A stretch of DNA of 12,052 nt. It comes from CAZBQG01 sp964493945. GTDB taxonomy: Bacteria > Pseudomonadota > Alphaproteobacteria > Rhodospirillales > UBA2165. Location: positions 1 through 12,052 of the forward strand of contig CAZBQG010000136.1 in the NCBI GenBank assembly GCA_964493945.1, given 5' to 3'. Shown here in pieces: positions 1 to 6,257 of the stretch; the stretch's first letter is position 1, and each line of letters begins with the position of its first letter. Under the pieces are notes generated by a model, which worked only from the letters and a program-made list of their open reading frames with translations, was not told the DNA's origin and searched no databases. The position numbers and the translations under genes were made by a program.

Positions 1-92
1 GAGCCAAATACATTAACCAATTCTTCACGAACCGCCCCTACAACCGCCAAAAAAGTCATAAAACGTCTATAAATTACCGGTAGGAGGAAGCT

Positions 93-194
93 ATGAATCT
101 GGCCATCACTCTTATTACATTCGTTTTGGGATTCGCTGCCGGATATGGGCTGCGGGCCTATAAATCCCATCAAAGGAGAAAACGTTATGTTTGA
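93..194 (+). CDS. 33-aa single-pass membrane peptide, unknown function
   Basis: A short reading frame starts at an ATG 4 bases after a strong Shine-Dalgarno stretch (TAGGAGGAAG, 81-90). It encodes 33 residues and stops at TGA 192-194. Residues 2-18 (NLAITLITFVLGFAAGY) form one hydrophobic helix, followed by a basic tail (RAYKSHQRRKRYV). The charge distribution predicts a membrane-anchored peptide with its C-terminus in the cytoplasm. Its last 8 bases overlap the start of the next gene, so the two are probably translationally coupled. The good ribosome-binding site, the helix-plus-basic-tail design and the overlap support a real gene. I do not recognise a family and assign no function. Confidence 0.6.
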   Translation: MNLAITLITFVLGFAAGYGLRAYKSHQRRKRYV

Positions 195-417
195 TGTGCC
201 AGCCCGCATGACCGACAAATCCGACGTTTGCGGATTTGCCTCAAACCTGCTCAGTGAACTGGGTCCGGAAGGTGCTACGGCCGTCGCCATCGCTGCCAAG
301 GCCCATTATTTGGGCCTGAACCAGCTATACGAGCTCAGCGTCTGGCGCGAAGTATCGACCCTGCTGGCCGATATGCGGACCAGGCCGGATGGCCTGACCG
401 AACAGGGTATTGGGTAA
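187..417 (+). CDS. 76-aa hypothetical protein
   Basis: I chose the ATG at 187 because AAAGGAG lies about 8 bases upstream (172-178). An in-frame ATG at 145 has no ribosome-binding site and would lie deeper inside the preceding membrane-peptide gene. The product is 76 residues, soluble and probably mostly helical, with alanine/leucine-rich stretches (GATAVAIAAKAHYLGL, YELSVWREVSTLLADM) and a single cysteine near residue 15. No signal peptide, membrane helix or known catalytic motif is visible. It overlaps the 33-aa membrane-peptide gene by 8 bases (ATGTTTGA), so the two likely form a small bicistronic unit. I do not recognise it, and no function is assigned. Confidence 0.65.
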   Translation: MFDVPARMTDKSDVCGFASNLLSELGPEGATAVAIAAKAHYLGLNQLYELSVWREVSTLLADMRTRPDGLTEQGIG

Positions 418-441
418 AAACAAGGCGATCCTTAATTCCCG

Positions 442-457
442 ATCTGGCCTGCCAGAT
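442..457. repeat. Small inverted repeat (atctgg-cctg-ccagat)
   Basis: A 6-bp perfect stem (442-447 with 452-457) and a 4-base loop can be extended outward by a G-T and a C-G pair. It lies downstream of the two small genes and directly abuts the proposed -35 box of the amidohydrolase gene. No T-run follows, so it is a poor intrinsic terminator. It could be a regulator-binding site at the promoter or chance. Confidence 0.3.
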
Positions 458-486
458 TGCGCTGGCGGATAAAAACACGCTATAAT
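457..486 (+). promoter_or_regulatory. Candidate sigma70 promoter for the amidohydrolase gene
   Basis: A perfect -10 hexamer TATAAT sits at 481-486. An 18-bp spacer separates it from TTGCGC (457-462), which matches TTG of the consensus -35 but little else. The predicted start is near 492, leaving about 34 bases of leader before the ATG at 526. This leader contains the AGGAG at 513-517. The box is in the only non-coding stretch upstream of the amidohydrolase, which supports its use; the weak -35 keeps confidence moderate. Confidence 0.42.
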
Positions 487-525
487 ATGCACCAGCAACC
501 TGTCCCACCGGCAGGAGCGCGAATT

Positions 526-1564
526 ATGCACATCATTGATTCCCACGTTCATTGGTGGCCCCGGAAATTCTTCGATGCCCTGGCCAAACGCAGCTCTCAT
601 CCGTTGATCGAGCGCAATGACAAGGGTGGCTACAGCTATTTGCGCCATGACGGTACGCTGCGCATGAATTCCGGCGCCGAATGGCGCGAGTTGGTCCAGC
701 ATATGGAACATATGGCGGGTCTGCCATGAGGCGGAAATGGTCTGCACGCTGGGCACCTTCACGTTTCATTTTTCGGACGTGCCCGCCTCCGAAGGCCGGG
801 ATTCGGCCATGCATTACAATGAAACCGTGGCCGAGGCCATGCGCGCCCATCCGGGCCAGGTCTGGGCCAGTGGCGCCGTTCCACTGACCGATGTGGACAT
901 GGCCATAGAGGTTCTGGATCATGCGATCAATGATCTGGGTCTGATCGATGTGGACCTTCCGGGCAGCGTCGGCGGCGAAGGCCAGATCGATGCGGAGTAT
1001 CTGGAACCCTTCTATGACCGGGCCGAGGAATTGGGCATTCCCCTCATTTTACATCCGTCGGACAGTGTCTTTAAGAAAATGCTGGATGGCTATAACGGGG
1101 CCATGTATCTGAGCCTGGGCCGGGTGATTGATTTGAGCGTGGTGGCCTACCGGCTGGTGCTTTCGGGCATCATGGAACGCCATCTCAAGCTCAAGGTCTT
1201 CATGTCCCATACAGGGGGCGCCCTGCCCTATCAGGCCGGCCGCATGGACAAAAATTCAAAGGCCGCCAAGCTTCCCCTGCCGCCCAGCGAATATCTCAAA
1301 CGCATGTATACCGAAACCGTCTCCCCTCATGCTGAAGGCATAAAATTCGCCATCGATTTCTATGGCATTGATCACGTCATGTATGGCACGGATTATCCCT
1401 GCTGGGAGCCGGCCGAGGCCTTGAAATTCATTCAGGAGCTGGAACTGTCTGCCGAGGATGAAGACAAGCTGTTCCGCTCCAACGCCAGGCGCATTCTGGG
1501 CCTGGGCGATGGAGCCGGCACCCAGGCGCAAAAGGAAACGCGGACAGCCGCTCCTGCCGAATAA
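526..1564 (+). pseudogene. Amidohydrolase-family metal-dependent hydrolase/decarboxylase, frameshifted
   Basis: The start ATG at 526 has AGGAG 8 bases upstream (513-517). Read across one frame break, the gene gives about 346 residues, normal for the Amidohydro_2 / ACMSD-like family. These are cytoplasmic TIM-barrel enzymes that hydrolyse or decarboxylate organic acids. All expected metal-ligand regions are present: HVH (residues 7-9), the His in LILHPSD, the His in VFMSHTGG and the Asp in YGTDYPCW. The first frame (526-729) ends at TGA just after MEHMAGLP. The remainder continues in the next frame from about 725 (HEAEMVCTLG...) to TAA at 1562-1564. Two missing bases or one extra base at the CC of 724-725 would explain it. 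As written, the product is cut at 67 residues and the metal site is split. Whether the break is biological or an error is open. The substrate is unknown. It converges with the minus-strand receiver gene, 24 bases away. Confidence 0.8.
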
Positions 1565-1588
1565 GCCATCCCCGCAAGCCGGGCGGCC

Positions 1589-2158
1589 TTAATCGAGAAA
1601 TTTCAAGGTTTCCCGCTGGCCACCCTCTTTTTCGAATTTACTGGCTTCCGCTTCTCCCAGATCGGCGTCGGTCTTGCGCCGTTCCTTTCCTTCATAGTCT
1701 TCATCCGAGTGGCGATGACGGTTCGGGCCAAAATAGTTTGCCGCGCGGACGAAATCACGCCGCTTGGTAACCACGGCGACAATATAGCGGTATATGATTT
1801 TGCCGATACGGCTTGGCCATGGATTCATCGATCCCGGCATCGCGGGCCGCGTTGATGGTCTTAGGCGTGGTATTGGCCGACATAAGAATAATCGGCACAA
1901 ACGGATGGGGCTGTCCTTTTCAGAGCGCACCATGCGCACGAATTCCAGAGCTTTCTTTTCCGGCTCGCCCGTATCCAAATCGTAGAAAATCAGATCCACC
2001 ACGGAAGACGCCATAATTTGCATGGCGGTCTGGGTATCGGATTCCACGATAACCCGGCCAATGCCCAAAGCCTTCAGCGCAGAGCGCAAGAGAAGCGCCA
2101 TATTCTGATTGCTGCACTCAATGAGGACCGAGAGTCCCCTGAGATTGAGATTATCCAT
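1589..2158 (-). pseudogene. CheY-like receiver-domain protein, two frameshifts
   Basis: The N-terminal half (LRGLSVLIECSNQNMALLLRS...) and VDLIFYDLDTGE have receiver-domain form, and YDLD supplies the presumed phosphoacceptor Asp. The usual acidic pair after beta-1 is replaced by EC (LIECSNQ), so phosphorylation may be impaired. Between GGGG at 1907-1910 and about 1805 the nominal frame gives nonsense. The neighbouring frame reads HPFVPIILMSANTTPKTINA...DESMAKPYR, which contains the S/T region and the invariant Lys-Pro of receivers. One missing base at 1907-1910 and two near 1803-1808 would restore a protein of about 190 residues. The tail (YFGPNRHRHSDEDYEGKERR) resembles tails of alphaproteobacterial single-domain regulators. 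It begins 14 bases after the CoA-transferase beta stop, so it may be cotranscribed. No clear Shine-Dalgarno or output domain is seen. Confidence 0.72.
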
Positions 2159-2172
2159 ACGGTTCTAGGATA

Positions 2173-2929
2173 TCAAAGCTCCACGCCCAGCACTTTGGAT
2201 GCGAACCGGGGATAGGTTTCCGCCGCTTGGCGCCCCACCAGGCCCCGCATGAGAGCCAGATCCTCGGGCGTGGGAGGTACAGTCTCCGGTATTTCACCTT
2301 CCGGTAGATCGAAGGCGAAGCCGGTATTTTCCTGCACCTCTTCCAGGCTGATGCCGGGATGGAGGCTTTTCAGGCAAAAGCACTGCCGGTCCCGGTCAAA
2401 CGAAAACAATGCCTTGCCCGTAACCAGAGCATGGGGACCGCCGGGGCGGTGGACTTCGGGCGCGCTGACGCCGGGTGCCGAGATGAAATCCACCTTTTCG
2501 ACAAAGACGCGCGGCGTATGTTCTTCGCGGAACAGGATCACTCTTGGNNNNNNNNNNTCTTGGTACCTGGAAATAGAGAGAGGCCGATCCGAAGCTTCCC
2601 GGAAAGCGCACCTTGGATTGGGGATAGCCGCCAATGCCCACCAGATTGATATTGCCCTGCCCGTCGATCTGCCCGCCCCCCAGAAAGAACGCATTGATGC
2701 GTCCCTGGGCGGCGCAATCAAACAATTCCCGCCCGCCATCGGACCAATAGGTGAATTCCCGGCTGCCCAGCACGGAAACCCGCATGACGCCCGGCGCATG
2801 TGCACTAGCCAACAGCGCCGCCGTCCCCGGAATAGGCGAGCCGGTCCCTACCGCCACATGGCCGCAGCCGTCCAGCAACCGGGCCACATTGGCGATGAGC
2901 AACTCCTCGGGGCGAAAATCCTGACTCAC
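2173..2929 (-). CDS. CoA-transferase family I (glutaconate CoA-transferase/IpdB-like), beta subunit
   Basis: This is the second subunit of a GctAB/IpdAB-type enzyme, which in the family moves CoA between organic acids or hydrolyses a ring of a CoA thioester. It starts with GTG at 2929, overlapping the alpha-subunit stop as GTGA. Visible family blocks are HVAVGTGSPIPG (about 24-35), FFLGGGQIDGQGNIN, KVRFPGSFGSAS, VFVEKVDFISAPG and LHPGISLEEVQENTGF. Ten N at 2548-2557 interrupt the gene and change its frame. The six bases on each side of the gap are identical (tcttgg). Collapsing the N and one copy removes 16 bases and gives a continuous 246-residue protein reading YFQVPRVILFREE, which is the normal length. 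The position of the nucleophilic Glu54 of Acidaminococcus GctB appears to be Leu54 here (VSVLGS), so transferase chemistry is uncertain. Confidence 0.85.
2548..2557. other. Assembly gap (10 N), probably zero-length
   Basis: Ten N lie inside the CoA-transferase beta gene. The left contig ends ...actcttgg and the right contig starts tcttggtacc, so both share tcttgg. Merging the two copies restores an uninterrupted reading frame with family-consistent sequence, so no real bases appear to be missing. Confidence 0.85.
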
Positions 2930-3756
2930 GCTGCCTCGCCGCGCCCAAATACGTGGCGCTCCAGATATTGGGAAAAACCCTCGGGGCTTTCGGCCAGCTT
3001 GGCGTATTCCGCCAGATGCTCCGGATCGACCCCATAGCGAGCCGGCAGATCCATGGGCCAGCTCCCTCTTTCGGCCTGGGCAATGCCGCCTACATAAAGA
3101 GCCGACATGGCGCCCGCAGTGAGGCGTTCATCGGCGAACATGTCGCCTCCGATGACTTCTTCCACTGTGACCAGGGCTTCCTTGGCGGCATGGGCCATGC
3201 TGATCAGGTCCCTCTCGCGCCCGATCCACACATTGCCCAGACTGTCGGCCATGGGCGCGTGAAAGACGGCGAAATCCGGCTTGATCGCCTTGACCACCAG
3301 AATGGGGTCTTCTTCGCCCTCGTCTGCCAGGGGGTTTTGCACCACTTTCCAATCGTCGCGCGCCTCAATCAGGTCGGAGCCTATAATGCCCCGGATGGGC
3401 ATGAAGGGCAGCCCCCGCTCGGCCGCCGCCAGACCGGCATAGATGGCGGGACAGGTAGCATCAATGAGGCGCACCGAGCCGGATTTGACCGCATCCATGA
3501 AACGCCTGGCGACGCCGAATTCGCTCAAGCTGCAGCCCGATGTTTCAATAGTGCCGACGCACCCCGCACCGATCAGGAAATCCACCATCAGCCCACTGGC
3601 CGGTACGGTCACCAGATGCAAATCCTTGACGCCACTCCGGACCAGGGCCCGGCTCAGTTCCATGGGCACCCCGAAGCGATCCCCGGGCACGGCGATCTTC
3701 GCGCCGTCGAAAACGCGCCCGGCCAATTCCTCGACGCTTTGCAGTTGAAAAATCAT
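2926..3756 (-). CDS. CoA-transferase family I (glutaconate CoA-transferase/IpdA-like), alpha subunit
   Basis: The 276-residue product matches the alpha subunit of glutaconate CoA-transferase-type enzymes. Family blocks include KIAVPGDRFGVPMELSRAL near residues 20-40, GTIETSGCSLSEFG, LPFMPIRGIIGSDLI, DDWKVVQNPLA and a run of PDFAVFHAPMADSLGNV, followed by AAKEALVTVEEVIGGD. I chose ATG 3756 over an ATG at 3789 because homology begins at MIFQLQSVEELAGRVFDGAK and GGTGGGGAA precedes it. No signal peptide is present; it acts in the cytoplasm with the beta subunit, whose GTG overlaps its TGA by 4 bases (translational coupling for a 1:1 complex). The reading frame is intact. The substrate cannot be read from the sequence; the neighbouring importer and amidohydrolase suggest an organic or aromatic acid. 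Confidence 0.9.
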   Translation of the reverse strand: MIFQLQSVEELAGRVFDGAKIAVPGDRFGVPMELSRALVRSGVKDLHLVTVPASGLMVDFLIGAGCVGTIETSGCSLSEFGVARRFMDAVKSGSVRLIDATCPAIYAGLAAAERGLPFMPIRGIIGSDLIEARDDWKVVQNPLADEGEEDPILVVKAIKPDFAVFHAPMADSLGNVWIGRERDLISMAHAAKEALVTVEEVIGGDMFADERLTAGAMSALYVGGIAQAERGSWPMDLPARYGVDPEHLAEYAKLAESPEGFSQYLERHVFGRGEAA

Positions 3757-3800
3757 GCTTATTCCCCACCCGCTGGACCAACATTGCAAACTGGCTCTAT

Positions 3801-3828
3801 TTTATACCAACTCAGCAAGATCAGGAAA
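3801..3828 (-). promoter_or_regulatory. Weak candidate promoter for the CoA-transferase operon
   Basis: Between the divergent CoA-transferase and methyltransferase genes (3757-3840), the minus strand has TATAAA (3806-3801) as a -10 box. TTTCCT (3828-3823) lies 16 bases upstream as a poor -35. The predicted start lies about 40 bases before the alpha-subunit ATG. The -10 is good and the -35 is weak. Confidence 0.28.
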
Positions 3829-3840
3829 GGTTGTCATGAA

Positions 3841-4511
3841 ATGATCAGGGAAATTTACCACTTCCTGCGATATGGCCCGGGCGTCCAAAAGCGCCAATCT
3901 GAATTGGGACTGGTTGAATTTCAAAAGGAATTGGCCTGGGGGATCGACGCCGACGGCTTTGCTCAGTTACGCGCAAGCCTGGTCGGTGATCTTGCAGGCG
4001 ACATATTGGAGATCGGTACGGGCGCGGGGCGACGTTCCAATATTACGGAACAGGAGCGAATGTCACGGCGCTGGAACCCGATGATGATTTCAGATCCGCT
4101 GCCCTTAAGGCCGCCGAGGGGGTTAAGGCCAAAATCAAGGTTGTTCCAGGTGAAGGTGAACGCCTTCCATTCGGTAACGCCATTTTTGCCGCTGTCACCG
4201 CCTTTACCGTTCTGTGCAGCGTCACCTCGCCCGCGCAGACCTTAGGGGAATTCAGGCGGGTCCTGCGCCCCAGCGGACAGGTTCGCCTATTGGAGCATGT
4301 GCGCAGCGAAGATTAGCTGGTGGGGCCCATGCTGGATATCCTTAATCCGATGTGGCTTCGCATAAACAAGATCGGCTGCAATTGGAACCGGCGAACCGTG
4401 GAGGCGGTGCAGGAGGCCGGTTTCAATATCCAACGGGTCGATTCACATAAAATCTATTCCCAACATGCGCCGGCCACATTTCCCTTAAGGATAATCAAGG
4501 CCGGAATTTAG
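3841..4511 (+). pseudogene. Class I SAM-dependent methyltransferase, frameshift plus internal TAG
   Basis: ATG 3841 follows AGGAAAGG (3823-3830). The protein has the SAM-binding glycine motif (DILEIGTGAG, about residues 54-63), after which the frame is lost at GGGG 4026-4029. Adding one G restores GTGAGATFQYYGTGANVTAL and a run through ALEPDDDF (acidic residue after strand 2), GEGERLPFGNAIFAAVTAF, FRRVLRPSGQVRLLEHVRSE and ILNPMW to TAG 4509-4511. With that one base the gene is exactly 224 codons. The restored frame still contains TAG at 4314-4316 (SED-stop-LVGPMLDIL), where related enzymes have a coding residue, so two independent lesions are present. The fold and C-terminal block resemble small UbiE/Methyltransf_11-type enzymes; the acceptor is unknown. 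It ends 9 bases from the convergent arylsulfotransferase-like gene. Confidence 0.75.
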
Positions 4512-4520
4512 AAATTTGGC

Positions 4521-5723
4521 CTAATGCCCTCCCTTAACGAAGCTGCCCTTCTCGAAGGTGACGCCCAGCCCTTGAGCGGTGTTGCCCGCATCCGAATGGG
4601 TAAAGCGTTTGGGGCTTAAGGCATTGAGATCGGCATAGCGGGCCGGGTCCAAATCCCTATCCCGGATGCCCGCATGATCGGGCGCGTATCGATAGGCGCG
4701 GAAGACCATATTGTTGGTGCCGAAGATGGCGTGCTCATAATAAAAAGGCACGTGATATTCCCAGACCAGATCGCCCTCATGGGTGATTTCGAACAGGCGC
4801 CCCTTGGTGCATTCGCAAACCAAGGTATTGCCGTTGGGCAGACGCTGGGCACCGGAACAGATGAAGCTGTTCAGATCGACGATGGGGTTTTCCTTGTATT
4901 CCCATTCGATCTTGTTGGTTTTGGGATTGACCTCAATCACCCTTGAAAAATCGATGGTCGTGTAGGCCCGGTGGGCGCCATTGTCGAACAACAAGATATT
5001 GCCGTTCTCCAACAACGTGGGATTGTGCTGCCCGGCGATGTGGCCCGGCCCCCAGCGCCAGATGATTTCGCCGCTTTTCCGGTCGATGATGCCGATGGTG
5101 TTGATGCAGCGGAAACTGACCAGCAGATTGCCGTCGGGCATGACATGGATGGCATTGACATTGGTCCAGCGGTCGCGGGGATGAAGGGGGCCCAAGATGT
5201 CTTCCGCCACATCCAGATGTTCGAAGCTGAGCCATTCCCAGATCACTTCCTTGGTGTTCCGGTCGATTTCCTGGATGGCTTCGCCCCACATGACCCCTTC
5301 GCGTTCCGTGCCCGGCTGGCCGCCCTGGACGGTGGCAGCGATATCTTCGGGTACGGGGCGCCATTGGGCGATGAAGATGTTTTCGTTTTCAAGCTGAGTA
5401 AAACAGTGGCTGTGATAGGGATCAAGATATTCCCACAGAATATTTCCGTCCCAATCCACTTCGATGATCTGCCCACCATTGCCGCCAAAATTCGGCAGGG
5501 GTGAGGGAATAGGCTTGCCCGCATACATCAAATTGCCGTTGGCCAGAAGGCTTCCGTGATTGCCGGGAATGTTCTCCATTTCCCAGCGATGCACGATCTG
5601 CCCCGCCATATCGATCAACCAGACCGATTTCCCATACATGGGAGCAAACAAAGTATAGCCGGCAAAGGCCCGGCCGGGTTCATGGTGTGTCAGGCCATGT
5701 ACGGCCCGTCTTGCAACGCTCAT
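4521..5723 (-). CDS. Arylsulfotransferase (ASST)-superfamily beta-propeller protein
   Basis: I chose ATG 5723 (MSVARRAVHG), not the in-frame ATG 5738. The bases after 5738 are the Shine-Dalgarno itself (GGAGGAGG), 6 bases before 5723. The product is 400 residues and intact. It has repeated propeller strands with a P/E-N-G-N pattern: LLANGNLMY (about 59-67), QLENENIFI, VMPDGNLLVSF, LLENGNILLFD and RLPNGNTLVCE, each followed by W-rich strands such as GEIIWRWG and GDLVWEY. Conserved histidines occur in GNHGSLL, YHSHCFT, NAIHVMP and GQHNP. In the well-studied periplasmic AssT, a histidine carries sulfate between phenolic esters. No Sec or Tat signal is visible here, so a cytoplasmic location is predicted, unlike AssT, and the activity is uncertain. 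It diverges from marR and shares its operator region. Confidence 0.82.
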   Translation of the reverse strand: MSVARRAVHGLTHHEPGRAFAGYTLFAPMYGKSVWLIDMAGQIVHRWEMENIPGNHGSLLANGNLMYAGKPIPSPLPNFGGNGGQIIEVDWDGNILWEYLDPYHSHCFTQLENENIFIAQWRPVPEDIAATVQGGQPGTEREGVMWGEAIQEIDRNTKEVIWEWLSFEHLDVAEDILGPLHPRDRWTNVNAIHVMPDGNLLVSFRCINTIGIIDRKSGEIIWRWGPGHIAGQHNPTLLENGNILLFDNGAHRAYTTIDFSRVIEVNPKTNKIEWEYKENPIVDLNSFICSGAQRLPNGNTLVCECTKGRLFEITHEGDLVWEYHVPFYYEHAIFGTNNMVFRAYRYAPDHAGIRDRDLDPARYADLNALSPKRFTHSDAGNTAQGLGVTFEKGSFVKGGH

Positions 5724-5753
5724 GGAAGCCTCCTCCATTATTTCAATGTTGGG

Positions 5754-5799
5754 ACTCTATTCATTTTTTATTGTACGTACAATCTTTTTTTCTTATGAT
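5754..5799. promoter_or_regulatory. Overlapping divergent promoters for marR and the ASST-like gene
   Basis: On the plus strand, TTGTAC (5771-5776), 17 bp and TATGAT (5794-5799) form a promoter whose start would fall at about 5805, the A of the marR ATG. marR has no Shine-Dalgarno, so its mRNA may be leaderless. On the minus strand, TTGTAC (5782-5777), 17 bp and TAGAGT (5759-5754) form a weaker promoter, leaving about 25 bases of leader with GGAGGAGG before the ASST-like ATG. Both -35 boxes are the two halves of the same palindrome. Confidence 0.5.
5770..5783. promoter_or_regulatory. Perfect 14-bp palindrome ATTGTACGTACAAT, likely MarR operator
   Basis: The sequence equals its own reverse complement over 14 bases, with half-site ATTGTAC. 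It lies in the 81-bp intergenic space between the divergent MarR and ASST-like genes, over both proposed -35 boxes. Family I MarR dimers usually bind such palindromes and are released by a phenolic or CoA-linked ligand. Repression of both genes is inferred, not shown. Confidence 0.7.
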
Positions 5800-5804
5800 G
5801 GATC

Positions 5805-6245
5805 ATGGACCCCAGAGATCGCCTTGCCTTTCGCATAACGACGCTTTCCAACATGCTGCAGCGCTGGGCGTCGCGCGGTTTCGCCGGACGCCTTGACATA
5901 CATCTGATGGATTGGCGCATCCTGTCCGGATTGCGACACACGGGCCCGGCGACGGCCAGCGAATTGTGCGATTTCGCGGTCATGGACCGGGGCAATGCGA
6001 GCCGGGTGATCACCCGCCTGTTGGAGCGGCGCCTGGTCCGCCGGCGCGCCGACGGCGCGGATGGGCGCAAGAACATCTTGGCGCTGGAGCCCAAGGGGCG
6101 GCGCCTTTGCGACCGGGCCGGGAGCTTCATAGACCAGCGCGAATCCCGCCTGATGAACGCCCTCAGCGCTACAGAGCGCAAGCAATTGGTTAAAATATTG
6201 GGTGAGCTGGAAACAGAGGCCCGCGCCATGCTGGAGGAGAATTAG
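5805..6245 (+). CDS. MarR-family transcriptional regulator
   Basis: The 146-residue length is typical of MarR dimers. The N-terminal helix region (DRLAFRITTLSNMLQRWASRGF) is followed by the winged helix-turn-helix: DWRILSGLRHTGPATASELC, the recognition helix near MDRGNASRVITRLLERRLV (about 62-82), and the wing RRRADGADGRKNILALEPKGRRL with the usual D-R-K signature. The C-terminal helices (SATERKQLVKILGELETEARAML) form the dimer interface. The ATG at 5805 fits the start of homology. No ribosome-binding site precedes it, and the predicted promoter would start transcription at this ATG. It probably represses itself and the divergent ASST-like gene through the 14-bp palindrome, and may control the truncated aldo/keto reductase that follows 12 bases downstream. 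The inducer is unknown. The frame is intact. Confidence 0.93.
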   Translation: MDPRDRLAFRITTLSNMLQRWASRGFAGRLDIHLMDWRILSGLRHTGPATASELCDFAVMDRGNASRVITRLLERRLVRRRADGADGRKNILALEPKGRRLCDRAGSFIDQRESRLMNALSATERKQLVKILGELETEARAMLEEN

Positions 6246-6257
6246 GGAGGCAGATCC

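Noticed and set aside
68..73. TATAAA as a promoter for the two small genes
   Set aside because: No acceptable -35 box lies 15-19 bases upstream, so I do not annotate it; the 1-92 leader otherwise shows only the ribosome-binding site.
1565..1588. Possible terminator between the convergent amidohydrolase and receiver genes
   Set aside because: The 24 bases are GC-rich, but I find no stable hairpin with a T-run in either direction.
2953..4245. 430-codon plus-strand open frame over the CoA-transferase alpha gene
   Set aside because: Its first 290 codons are the antisense of the well-conserved alpha subunit and look low-complexity. Only the part from 3841 is real (the methyltransferase N-terminus).
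4971..5504. 177-codon plus-strand open frame inside the ASST-like gene
   Set aside because: It is antisense to a conserved propeller gene with clear repeats and has no ribosome-binding site.
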